From NCBI RefSeq assembly GCF_902771435.1, contig NZ_CACXXB010000003.1:1-64000 (forward strand): a stretch of DNA of 64,000 nt, read 5' to 3'. This stretch comes from an uncultured Methanobrevibacter sp. (GTDB lineage: Archaea; Methanobacteriota; Methanobacteria; Methanobacteriales; Methanobacteriaceae). Made by a program: the position numbers and the translations under genes. Positions 24,897-32,987 of the stretch are shown in pieces. The notes below the pieces were generated by a model that saw only the letters and a list, made by a program, of their open reading frames with translations, had not been told where the DNA came from and ran no database searches. Every line of letters begins with the position of its first letter. Within the stretch, counting starts at the first letter, position 1.

Positions 24897-24939
24897 AAGT
24901 ATTACTAATTACATAAATTTAAGCATAAGTGTAATACTT
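24897..24939. promoter_or_regulatory. divergent control region with two regulon boxes
   Basis: AAGTATTACTA (24897-24907) and a relaxed copy ending TAATACTT (24927-24939) lie between the minus-strand ATPase/nicotianamine synthase unit and the plus-strand acetyltransferase gene. A TATA-like ATAAATTTA lies between the boxes, and the second falls about where the acetyltransferase transcript should begin. Confidence 0.6.
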
Positions 24940-24956
24940 TTTATTATGGTGTTTTT

Positions 24957-25517
24957 ATGAAGGTCACTATTAGAGAGTTAACCGATGATTCTACAGAGAT
25001 TATTAATGTTCAAAAGTTTTTATTTTCCATGATAAAACAGGAATTTGGATATGATTATGTTCCTGAGTGGCATCAGGACATTGTAAATATGGATGAATAT
25101 TATGTTTCTCCAAAAAGGAATAATTTTTTTGTTGCCTATACTGAAACCGGTGAAATCATTGCAACAATTGGAATAAGAGCTTATGATAAGGACTTTCCTG
25201 AATTCAGGCATTTGTATTCAAATGATGCCACTTCAAGCATATGGAGGCTGTTTGTTGATAGGAGATGTCGCCGCTGCGGTTTGGCTTCAAAAATGTTCAG
25301 CATAGCAGAGAATTTTGCATATGAAGCGGGTTTTGACAATATCTATTTGCATACTCATAAAACACTGCCCGGTGCATTGGAGTATTGGACAAAAATGGGC
25401 TTTGTTGTGGCATTGGATTCTAATGATGAACTTGAAACAGTTCATATGGATAAAAAAATAGTTGGTTTAGACATTAACCCATTGGCCAATGATTATTCAT
25501 ATGCGGTAAAATTATAA
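24957..25517 (+). CDS. GNAT-family acetyltransferase 1
   Basis: 186 residues with a GNAT fold. The acetyl-CoA pocket motif A reads SIWRLFVDRRCRRCGLASKMFSIAENFAYEAGF (the RxxGxA pyrophosphate loop is present as RRCGLA), followed by IYLHTHKTLPGALEYWTKMGFV (motif B). A paralogue lies at 30127; the two share NNFFVAY/SNFFIAA, IATIGIRAYDKDF/VATAAIRPYDRDF, SIWRL and YLHTH. The gene is divergent from the nicotianamine synthase unit and shares its regulon boxes. I infer that it acylates the chelator, a precursor or a rival ligand; the family alone does not tell. Confidence 0.85.
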   Translation: MKVTIRELTDDSTEIINVQKFLFSMIKQEFGYDYVPEWHQDIVNMDEYYVSPKRNNFFVAYTETGEIIATIGIRAYDKDFPEFRHLYSNDATSSIWRLFVDRRCRRCGLASKMFSIAENFAYEAGFDNIYLHTHKTLPGALEYWTKMGFVVALDSNDELETVHMDKKIVGLDINPLANDYSYAVKL

Positions 25518-26204
25518 TTTTTTAATATATTTTTGGGTATGGGGGCAGGCAAAGATGCACTTTCCACATACCGTATCCGGTTTTCCCAAATTTTCTTCAG
25601 ATACCATTAATGCATATTTTTCACATTTTTTATCATCGTAAAAGTCATTTCTTTTTAAGGTATAGTTCCATTCCCTTCCGCTTATTGCTCCTCCAAGGCA
25701 TGCGTCCCGGCATTCCATACATTTTCCGCATCTTGATTTGAGTATTGGCTTTCCAACTTCAAGGGGAGCATCTGTCAGGACGGATGATAATCTAAGTGCT
25801 GATCCGTAATCTTTTGTTGTAAATAATGCTGATTTGCCAATCCATCCTAGGCCTGCACGTGTAGCTATTGTCTTGTGAGGCAGTTCAAATGAATTGAATT
25901 CTCCAAAATCAGTTCCCAATCTCTTTTTTGTCTGTGCATAAGCATTATATCCATTATCTATTAAAAATTCCTCACATTTCATTCCAAGAGCATCTAATCG
26001 GGTATTTAAACTGACCAATTCATTAACATATTCTTGGGTTGGTGCATTTTCCATGTTTCGTATAATCTCTTTGGGATAGGTTATATAGAATACAACTCCT
26101 TTTTTTAATTCGGGTCGTGGTGTGAAATTGGTGATATCGGCATATCCCACTTCCGTTGCACCGTTTTTTAATAGATATTTTTTAAGTTTAAGAGATAGAG
26201 CCAT
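25512..26204 (-). CDS. QueG-like iron-sulfur protein
   Basis: 230 residues, shorter than bacterial QueG (about 300-380). An N-terminal alpha/beta part (EVGYADITNF, KKGVVFYITYPKEII, TIATRAGLGWIGKSALFTTKDYGSALRLSSVLTDAPL) matches the epoxyqueuosine reductase group. Two 4Fe-4S motifs follow, CGKCMECRDAC and CGKCIFACPHTQ, each completed by other Cys. Bacterial QueG uses cobalamin; archaea make archaeosine and not queuosine, so the archaeal substrate is unclear. A regulon box lies 39 bases upstream of its start, linking it to the metal locus. The stop overlaps the end of the converging acetyltransferase gene by 6 bases. Confidence 0.8.
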   Translation of the reverse strand: MALSLKLKKYLLKNGATEVGYADITNFTPRPELKKGVVFYITYPKEIIRNMENAPTQEYVNELVSLNTRLDALGMKCEEFLIDNGYNAYAQTKKRLGTDFGEFNSFELPHKTIATRAGLGWIGKSALFTTKDYGSALRLSSVLTDAPLEVGKPILKSRCGKCMECRDACLGGAISGREWNYTLKRNDFYDDKKCEKYALMVSEENLGKPDTVCGKCIFACPHTQKYIKKL

Positions 26205-26550
26205 GGCAGAATATTTGAATGCAATATTATTTAAATTTAAGGAAAGTATTACTTTTGATTATATTTCTATTTTCTTTTTGTCTAAAATGATGATTTATAA
26301 TTTTGAGAAATGTAATATTTTTTTATAATGTTATTTTCCAATGTTTATTTTTTAATTTAATTTTTTTTAAAATAGATTCAAATTCAAATAAATTTTAAAA
26401 GTAATAAATACATTTTTATACATACATTTTAAAAATAATATTGATATTAAAATAATTTTAAAAAGTATTACTTTATAAGCAATTTTTAACTAAAAAGTAT
26501 TACTTTTATTTTAATATGCTTAATAATATTTATGGAAATGGTGAAAAGTT
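26205..26550. promoter_or_regulatory. divergent control region with three regulon boxes
   Basis: 346 bases without a gene. AAAGTATTACTTT at 26243-26255 sits upstream of the TATA-like region of the QueG-like gene. Exact AAGTATTACTT copies at 26463-26473 and 26495-26505 are 32 bp apart (about three turns) and flank a TATA box (TTTATAAG, 26472-26479) of the second binding-protein gene. A partial copy (AAAAGTAATAAATAC) lies near 26397. The rest is A+T-rich. Confidence 0.75.
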
Positions 26551-28173
26551 ATGGAAAAGAAAACAATGATGATTATAGGTGCTGTCGCAGCAATCATTGT
26601 TGTTGCTGTTGCCGCTTTTGCATTGATGGGAGGTTCAAATGATAGTGACCCTACCCATTTAACCGTAGCAGCTCACAGTAACATCAAAGAACCTGAATCC
26701 GGTTTCAACCCGCTTACCGGTTGGGGATGCGGACACCAAAACTATAATCCGTTGGTACAAAGCTGTTTATTTAAAACAGATAAAAACGGAACAATTGTTC
26801 CAGATTTAGCTACTGGTTATTCAATCAGTAGCGATGGTAAAACATGGACTGTAAACTTAAGAAACGATGTTAAATTCTCAGACAATTCAACATTCAATGC
26901 TAAAGATGTTGAAACCACATTCAACACTGCTAAAAAAACCGAAACCGACTTGGATTTAACAAATCTCGCAAATGTAACTGCTAAAAATGATACCTGTGTT
27001 GAATTTAATTTAGTCGAACCAAGATCAACATTTATTTACGATTTAAGATATGTTGGTATTGTGCCTGAAGAATATGATAACAACACTTATGGCCAAAACC
27101 CTATCGGTACCGGACCTTACGTATTGGACCACTGGGACAAAGGTCAACAGGCTATTTTCAAAGTAAATGATAATTACTATGGTGATAAACCATACTTCAC
27201 TCAAATTACCTTATTATTCCCTGAAGAATCTACCTGGTTAGAACTCGCTAAATCAGGTCAAGTGGATGTAGTGCCTGTTGCAACTTCTGCATTAAACCAA
27301 TCTGTTGACGGATATCAGTTTGTTGAAAAATCTGCAGGTAGGGCACAAGGTGTATCCTTCCCTTATCTTGAAGATACAGGTAATGTAACCAACCAAAGCG
27401 GTTGGAAAATTGGTAACAACGTAACTGCTGATAAGGCTATCAGAGAAGCGTTAAACGTCGGTGTTGACCGTCAAAAAATGTGTGACGAAATATTCTCAGG
27501 ACATGCTTCTCCGGAATACACCAGTGTAGATACAAGAGACTATGCTAACAATGCTTCCAAAGTTCAAGACGGAAATGTGACCCATGCAAAACAAATCTTA
27601 AGTGAAGCTGGTTGGAACGATACTGATGGTGATGGAATCGTAGAGAAAAACGGTACAAAAGCATCATTTGATTTATACTACCCTCCAGACTATCTTGACA
27701 GACAATCTTTATCCACCGTATTTGCTGAACAAGCAAAAGAAATTGGAATTGAAGTAAACCTCAAAGGTGCTGATTGGGATACAATTTATGCTAATATGTA
27801 CAGCTCTGCTGCATTAATGCAACAAACCTCTCCAGACCCATATAAATCCATCTATCAGCAATACCACAGTAAAGATGCTGATGAATTCTATATGAACCCT
27901 GGTTTATATAACAATTCTGAATCTGATAAATTGATGGAAGATGCTATGCATTCAACAGATTTAAATGCTTCTGATGCATTATGGGCTCAATCCGCTTTGG
28001 TTAACAACGGAGGATGGGGTCCTGCTGGAGATGCTCCATTTGCATGGCTTGTAAACTATGACTACAACTATTTCATCAAAAATGGAATTGACATCGGCGA
28101 ACAACCTGACGGTTTAGGAAATGATATTTTAATTAACATCTGTGATTGGACAAGAACCAATTCCACAGCATAA
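26551..28173 (+). CDS. ABC importer 2 substrate-binding protein (DppA/NikA/CntA type)
   Basis: 540 residues. The N-terminal membrane anchor (about 5-27) has no lipobox Cys. The SBP family 5 body reads EPESGFNPLTGWGCGHQNYNPLVQSCLFKTDKNG, DLATGYSISSDGKTWTVNLRNDVKFSDNSTFNAKDV, IGTGPYVLDHWDKGQQAIFKVNDNYYG and VDRQKM. It has the same length and layout as the binding protein at 15678 but differs in the pocket regions, so the two probably prefer different metal-chelate forms or metals. A GGTGAA site precedes the ATG. The A+T-rich tail before the permease (28174-28228) has T runs that may attenuate expression. Confidence 0.88.
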   Translation: MEKKTMMIIGAVAAIIVVAVAAFALMGGSNDSDPTHLTVAAHSNIKEPESGFNPLTGWGCGHQNYNPLVQSCLFKTDKNGTIVPDLATGYSISSDGKTWTVNLRNDVKFSDNSTFNAKDVETTFNTAKKTETDLDLTNLANVTAKNDTCVEFNLVEPRSTFIYDLRYVGIVPEEYDNNTYGQNPIGTGPYVLDHWDKGQQAIFKVNDNYYGDKPYFTQITLLFPEESTWLELAKSGQVDVVPVATSALNQSVDGYQFVEKSAGRAQGVSFPYLEDTGNVTNQSGWKIGNNVTADKAIREALNVGVDRQKMCDEIFSGHASPEYTSVDTRDYANNASKVQDGNVTHAKQILSEAGWNDTDGDGIVEKNGTKASFDLYYPPDYLDRQSLSTVFAEQAKEIGIEVNLKGADWDTIYANMYSSAALMQQTSPDPYKSIYQQYHSKDADEFYMNPGLYNNSESDKLMEDAMHSTDLNASDALWAQSALVNNGGWGPAGDAPFAWLVNYDYNYFIKNGIDIGEQPDGLGNDILINICDWTRTNSTA

Positions 28174-28228
28174 ATATTCTTTCCTTTTTTATTTTTTTTT
28201 TAAAAATTTTTAAAGGGGGTTTACTTCA

Positions 28229-29218
28229 TTGAATAAACAGAAAATAGCTAAATATTTTGGTTTCAAATTAGTACGTTTTATTATATTGATGATTGCTGTT
28301 GCAATATTTAGTTTTATTTTATTAGATTTATCCCCTATTGATCCGGTTAGTGCTTATCTAAAAGGTGCTGCGGTATCTGAAGCACAAAGACAAATTTTAC
28401 AGCAGTATTTCGGCACTAATGTTCCTCTGCCGACAAAAATCTATCACTGGCTATTGGATTTGATTCAGGGCAATCTGGGAACTTCGTTGATATATCGTGC
28501 TCCTGTTATTGATGTTATTTTTGAAAAATTCACTGCTTCTGTTGTGTTAATGGCAATTTCATGGATATTGAGTGGTGTTTTAGGTTTTATTTTAGGAGTA
28601 TTGGCCGGTAAAAATAAAGGGTCATGGATTGATAAAGCGGTTAAGGTTTATTGTTATGCAATTCAATCTGCTCCGTCCTTTTGGGTTGGAATGCTTATTT
28701 TAATGGTATTTTCAGTTTATTTAGGATGGTTCCCAATAGGATTTGGTGTTCCTATTGGTGTTAGAAGTACCGATGCAACATTTATGGAGTGGGCAACAAG
28801 GCTTGTTCTTCCTACATTAACTTTGAGTTTAGTTGGTCTGGCACCGATTGCAATGTACACACGTAATGAATTGGTTCAGGTTTTATCTTCTGATTATGTG
28901 TTGTTTGCAAAATCCAGAGGTGAAAAAGGTTGGGATTTAGTGGTAAATCACGGTATTAGAAATATAATGCTTCCTGCAATTACATTACAGTTCTTATCAT
29001 TCAGTGAACTGTTCGGTGGTGCAGTACTTGTTGAGCAGGTATTTTCCTATCCGGGTATTGGTCAAACTGCAGTAGCTGCAGGTCTTCAAAATGATGTGCC
29101 TCTGTTTTTGGGAATTGTTATTTTCAGTGCAATATTTGTATTTGTAGGTAACCTGCTTGCGGATATTTCATATTACTTCATAGACCCTAGAATCAAGGAG
29201 AGTGAGTTCAGTGATTAG
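28229..29218 (+). CDS. ABC importer 2 permease (DppB/NikB/CntB type)
   Basis: 329 residues from a TTG start with a strong AAAGGGGG site 9 bases upstream. It matches the permease at 17368 throughout: SPIDPVSAYLKGAAV, VLMAISWILSGVLGFILGVLAG, FWVGMLILMVFSVYLGWFPIGFGVPIG, coupling loop DYVLFAKSRGEKGWDLVVNHGIRNIMLPAITLQFLSFSELFGG, and LVEQVFSYPGIGQTAV. About six TM segments. No ATPase gene follows in this operon; the ATPases encoded on the minus strand at 23248-24811 are the natural partners. Confidence 0.92.
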   Translation: MNKQKIAKYFGFKLVRFIILMIAVAIFSFILLDLSPIDPVSAYLKGAAVSEAQRQILQQYFGTNVPLPTKIYHWLLDLIQGNLGTSLIYRAPVIDVIFEKFTASVVLMAISWILSGVLGFILGVLAGKNKGSWIDKAVKVYCYAIQSAPSFWVGMLILMVFSVYLGWFPIGFGVPIGVRSTDATFMEWATRLVLPTLTLSLVGLAPIAMYTRNELVQVLSSDYVLFAKSRGEKGWDLVVNHGIRNIMLPAITLQFLSFSELFGGAVLVEQVFSYPGIGQTAVAAGLQNDVPLFLGIVIFSAIFVFVGNLLADISYYFIDPRIKESEFSD

Positions 29219-30068
29219 AAAACAGAAAGCAGATGATAAAAAACAATGGTTTTTATACTCTGCAAATCTCAGAACAAAAACTCTTGTTATTATTGCAATA
29301 TCCATAATAGTTATTGTATCAATATTCGTTTCCGGATATTTCATAAGGGATATTCCGTCAAACTTTGCCAGTGCAAATCAGATGCCTTCCCTAGAGCATC
29401 TTTTCGGTACCGATTGGATGGGAAGGGACATGTTTCAGCGAACAATCGCAGGACTTGGATTAAGTATTATGGTAGGTTTCATCGCATCTGCAGTAAGTAC
29501 CTGCATTTCTGTAATTTTAGGATTATTTTCAAGTTTCAACAGGTTTGCAGATGAGTTTGTTGCAGGAATCATTGATTTATTCGGTTCAATTCCTCATATT
29601 CTCTTAATCATTCTTGTTTCCATCATGTTCGGTGGTGGAGTATATGGTGTTATTATGGGGGTAGGTTTAACTCACTGGACACCTCTTGCAAGGGTTTTAA
29701 GATCTGAAGTAAAGGAAATCAGAACCAAGGAATATATTCATTTGGCAGAAAATCTAGGAAAATCTAAGGTATGGATTGCACTTAAGCACATATTGCCTTT
29801 GGTTGTATCCCAAATTATTGTTGGGGTAATTTTAATGTTTCCACATGCAATTATGCACGAAGCGGCAATTACATTTTTAGGATTTGGATTGCCTCCTCAT
29901 GAGCCTGCAATTGGTGTGATATTGTCAGAATCCATGCACTACTTATCTTCAGGATATTGGTGGCTAGCATTTTACCCTGGTGTATCTTTACTGCTTGTGG
30001 TCTTGTTATTTGACCTGATTGGGGAAAATGTTGAAAAATTGCTCAATCCTGAAACTGCTCAGGAATAA
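29211..30068 (+). CDS. ABC importer 2 permease (DppC/NikC/CntC type)
   Basis: 285 residues if it starts at GTG 29211, ten bases after AAGGAG; GTG 29202 is another in-frame option but sits against the ribosome site. OppC-type signature HLFGTDWMGRDMFQRTIAGLGLSIMVGFIAS, EAA coupling motif KEYIHLAENLGKSKVWIALKHILPLVVSQI, and AAITFLGFGLPPHEPAIGVILSES. Close paralogue of the permease at 18353. The gene overlaps the upstream permease by 8 bases. Confidence 0.9.
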   Translation: MIRKQKADDKKQWFLYSANLRTKTLVIIAISIIVIVSIFVSGYFIRDIPSNFASANQMPSLEHLFGTDWMGRDMFQRTIAGLGLSIMVGFIASAVSTCISVILGLFSSFNRFADEFVAGIIDLFGSIPHILLIILVSIMFGGGVYGVIMGVGLTHWTPLARVLRSEVKEIRTKEYIHLAENLGKSKVWIALKHILPLVVSQIIVGVILMFPHAIMHEAAITFLGFGLPPHEPAIGVILSESMHYLSSGYWWLAFYPGVSLLLVVLLFDLIGENVEKLLNPETAQE

Positions 30069-30088
30069 GAGAAATTTAAATATTTCTC
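30069..30088 (+). terminator. terminator after importer 2 permeases
   Basis: Arms GAGAAAT and ATTTCTC with a 6-base loop, right after the stop codon, followed by a long T-rich run. It lies between the permease gene and the second acetyltransferase gene. Confidence 0.65.
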
Positions 30089-30126
30089 TTTTTATTTTAT
30101 TTTTTTTTTTAAATTTTAGTGATATC

Positions 30127-30630
30127 ATGAATATTGAAATTAGAGAAATCAAGAAAGATGAATCTGAAATAAATGCTGTTAAAGATTTTTTATTCAGTCA
30201 GATACATAAAGAGTATCATATAGGTCCAACTCCAAAATTTCACTATGATATTTTTGATTTGGAGGATTATTACATTGTACCTGCTAAAAGCAATTTCTTT
30301 ATAGCTGCTGACGGCGGAAAAATCGTTGCAACTGCTGCTATAAGGCCTTACGATAGGGATTTTGAATTTTTCAGGGGAATTTATACTCCGGAAGATACTG
30401 CAAGCATATGGAGATTGATGGTGGATAGGAATTACAGAAGAAATGGTATTGCAGGAGTCCTTGTTGAACTTTTGGAGAATTTTGCCAGAGATGAGGGTTA
30501 TAGTCGGATATACCTGCATACTCACAGATATCTTGAAGCGGGCCTCCCGTTTTGGAAGTCTGCAGGATTTGAAATAACTGTTGAGGAAGACGACTATGAT
30601 GAAACAACTCATATGGTGAAATATCTTTGA
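30127..30630 (+). CDS. GNAT-family acetyltransferase 2
   Basis: 167 residues from ATG 30127. A longer frame from 30019 overlaps the permease and is discarded. Motif A reads SIWRLMVDRNYRRNGIAGVLVELLENFARDEGY (RRNGIA loop) and motif B IYLHTHRYLEAGLPFWKSAGFEI. Paralogue of the acetyltransferase at 24957; each is linked to one transport unit. A terminator precedes it, so it is either read through from the importer or has its own start. Substrate unknown; acylation of the chelator or its precursor is my inference from context. Confidence 0.85.
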   Translation: MNIEIREIKKDESEINAVKDFLFSQIHKEYHIGPTPKFHYDIFDLEDYYIVPAKSNFFIAADGGKIVATAAIRPYDRDFEFFRGIYTPEDTASIWRLMVDRNYRRNGIAGVLVELLENFARDEGYSRIYLHTHRYLEAGLPFWKSAGFEITVEEDDYDETTHMVKYL

Positions 30631-30676
30631 TATTTTCCTAAAAACTTATTTTATATAGAATTAAATATTATAACTG

Positions 30677-31537
30677 ATGAAACGAACAGCACTTAAAATC
30701 GGATATATCGGAACTAATTTTCATGGCTTTCAAAGACAGCCTAATCTGAGGACAGTCGAAGAGGAGCTGATTTATCATTTGCGCAAGCTTGACTACATTG
30801 ACGACTTGAAAAAGTCCAGATTCAGAATTGCCGGCAGAACCGATGCGGGAGTTCACAGCTTGGGCAATGTGATAAGTTTTCAGTCTGAAAAAGAGGTGAG
30901 GGTGAATGAAATCAACAATTCCTTGCCTGATGACATTCAGATTCTTGCAAGTGCTCCTGTAAGGTATGCATTCAAACCCAGATATGCTCAAATGAGACAG
31001 TACCGATACATGCTATTCGATGATTTGGATATAGACAAACTCAGGGAATGTGCTGAAGTGTTTAAGGGAACACACAACTTCACCAATTTTACAAAGCGCT
31101 ATCAAAAAACAACCACCAGAACAATTGACGATATTAAAATCACTGAAGTGGATTTGGAGGACTATCATAAAAGGGAGTTTCCTAATCTTCATGATACTCT
31201 CTCTCCAATATTTGTGGATATCTATGGGGAGTCCTTTTTATGGAATATGGTTAGGAAAATGATGAGGGTGTTCATTGATGTTGCCAGGGATAAGATGAGC
31301 TTGGATGAAGTGGAAAGATTGCTGAATCCTGGTGAAGACGAACCGAGAGCCTACATCAAAGTCACTGAACCGGATTATTTAATTCTGATGGACATACAGT
31401 ATGACGGCATTAAATTCACATATGATGATTATGCCTGCGAGAGATTCAGACGTGATTTGGTGGCATCTTTGGGAAACCTTCAAAAAAGATACGCCATTCG
31501 TGAATCGATGATAAAAAGTTTGGCTGATTTGCATTAA
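30677..31537 (+). CDS. truA: tRNA pseudouridine(38-40) synthase
   Basis: 286 residues. The catalytic Asp is D56 in FRIAGRTDAGVHSLGNVISF. The N-terminal LKIGYIGTNFHGFQRQPN and later FTNFTKRY and FLWNMVRKMMRVFIDVARDKM are TruA hallmarks. It makes pseudouridine at positions 38-40 of the anticodon arm. A TATA box (TTTATATA) lies about 25 bases before the ATG and no ribosome site is seen, so the message is probably leaderless. It lies outside the metal locus. Confidence 0.95.
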   Translation: MKRTALKIGYIGTNFHGFQRQPNLRTVEEELIYHLRKLDYIDDLKKSRFRIAGRTDAGVHSLGNVISFQSEKEVRVNEINNSLPDDIQILASAPVRYAFKPRYAQMRQYRYMLFDDLDIDKLRECAEVFKGTHNFTNFTKRYQKTTTRTIDDIKITEVDLEDYHKREFPNLHDTLSPIFVDIYGESFLWNMVRKMMRVFIDVARDKMSLDEVERLLNPGEDEPRAYIKVTEPDYLILMDIQYDGIKFTYDDYACERFRRDLVASLGNLQKRYAIRESMIKSLADLH

Positions 31538-31664
31538 CATTAAATATTTGGTTTTGTAATATGTTCATTTTGCATAAGTCATTTTATAACTAGCTAATTT
31601 TAATCTTTTTTTCATTAAAATTATTTAAACTATTTAAGTTAATATATTAATTGAGGGAGTATTT

Positions 31665-32987
31665 ATGAAAATAGCAACTATTTTAGGCACAAGGCCGGAG
31701 ATTATTAAGATGGCCCCCATTATAGCTGAGATTAATAAGAGGGGCATCAATCAGATAGTTTTACATACCGGTCAGCATTATGATAAGGAAATGTCAGATA
31801 ACTTCTTCAGGGATTTGGAAATTCCTGCTCCCGATTACAATATTCAAGTGGGATCAGGCACCCACGGCAGACAAACAGGTCTTATGATGAAGGGCATTGA
31901 AGAGATATTGGTGGAGGAAAAACCTGATATTGTCCTTGTTCAGGGAGATACCAATGCTGTTCTTGCAGGAGCTCTTGTCTGTGCCAAACTGCATATTGCT
32001 ATAGGTCATGTTGAAGCGGGACTCAGGTCATTTGATGTAACAATGCCTGAAGAAATAAACAGAAGGGTTGCAGATGTCTGCTCATTGATGTATTTCATTC
32101 CAACAGAGGAATCTGCAGTCAATCTTTTGGCGGAAGGCTTTTCAAGAAAAAATTTGTTCATAACCGGAAATACTGTTGTAGATGCCTGTTTCAGACACTT
32201 GGAAATAGCTGAAAAAAGAGGTTTTGAAGAGGAATCCCTTAAAACATTAGATATTGACAGTATGGATAACATTTTAACTTTAACAATGCACAGGGCAGAA
32301 AATGTGGATGTTGAAGAAAGAGTTAGAAATATTATCTCAGCCTTGAAGGAATTGAGCGATATGAACATTATTTTCCCGATCCATCCGAGAACCAAACACA
32401 CTCTTGAAAACTTTGGACTGTTTGATGAGTTAAACAATCTGGACCATGTTCACATTGTAAGGCCTATCGGTTATCTTGATTTCCTGCTTTTAACCTCAAA
32501 ATCAACTTTGATATTAACAGACTCCGGAGGTCTTCAGGAAGAGGCAATAACCCTTGATATTCCTGCATTGACATTAAGGTACAATACAGAAAGGCCTGAG
32601 ACAGTAACTGCCGGAGGAAATATATTGGTTGGAGCCAATAAGGATGCGATTCTGGAAAATGCAAACAGAATATTAAATGACAGTGAATTTGCAGACAGGA
32701 TGAAAAATGCCGTAAACCCATACGGTCAGGGTGATGCGGCGGTAAAAACTGTTGACGCAATAGAGAAATACTACAGGGAAGGCAATTTAAACATTGCTGC
32801 TCCGGAAGATATTATGGACTCATTTTCAAGAAAAATGGCAAAAATAGACATTGACATCACTGTCAGAGAATTCGAAGAGGCTGAAAATGGACTTATTCAT
32901 ATGGTCTTTGACGGCGAAAAAATGAGGTTCCCAACAGACGAATTAAACTTAAAAGGAATGATGATTACTTATGACAAACGAGAATGA
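31665..32987 (+). CDS. wecB: UDP-N-acetylglucosamine 2-epimerase with C-terminal extension
   Basis: 440 residues against about 365-380 for usual WecB. The GT-B-like epimerase core is clear: [90 protein letters not shown] and [30 protein letters not shown]. It makes UDP-ManNAc for surface glycans. The extra C-terminal 65 residues or so ([25 protein letters not shown] onward) are not part of the catalytic fold as I know it. The 3' end overlaps mfnD by 17 bases. Confidence 0.92.
   Translation: MKIATILGTRPEIIKMAPIIAEINKRGINQIVLHTGQHYDKEMSDNFFRDLEIPAPDYNIQVGSGTHGRQTGLMMKGIEEILVEEKPDIVLVQGDTNAVLAGALVCAKLHIAIGHVEAGLRSFDVTMPEEINRRVADVCSLMYFIPTEESAVNLLAEGFSRKNLFITGNTVVDACFRHLEIAEKRGFEEESLKTLDIDSMDNILTLTMHRAENVDVEERVRNIISALKELSDMNIIFPIHPRTKHTLENFGLFDELNNLDHVHIVRPIGYLDFLLLTSKSTLILTDSGGLQEEAITLDIPALTLRYNTERPETVTAGGNILVGANKDAILENANRILNDSEFADRMKNAVNPYGQGDAAVKTVDAIEKYYREGNLNIAAPEDIMDSFSRKMAKIDIDITVREFEEAENGLIHMVFDGEKMRFPTDELNLKGMMITYDKRE

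Noticed and set aside
15678-30068. Ordinary oligopeptide importers
   Set aside because: Possible from the family alone. But the short CntF/NikE-like ATPases, the shared operator with a nicotianamine synthase unit and the MATE gene make a metal-chelate role more likely; kept as the main alternative.
30019-30126. N-terminal extension of acetyltransferase 2 into the permease gene
   Set aside because: The extra residues come from permease DNA in another frame plus a T-rich terminator tract. The paralogue at 24957 starts at the equivalent of ATG 30127.
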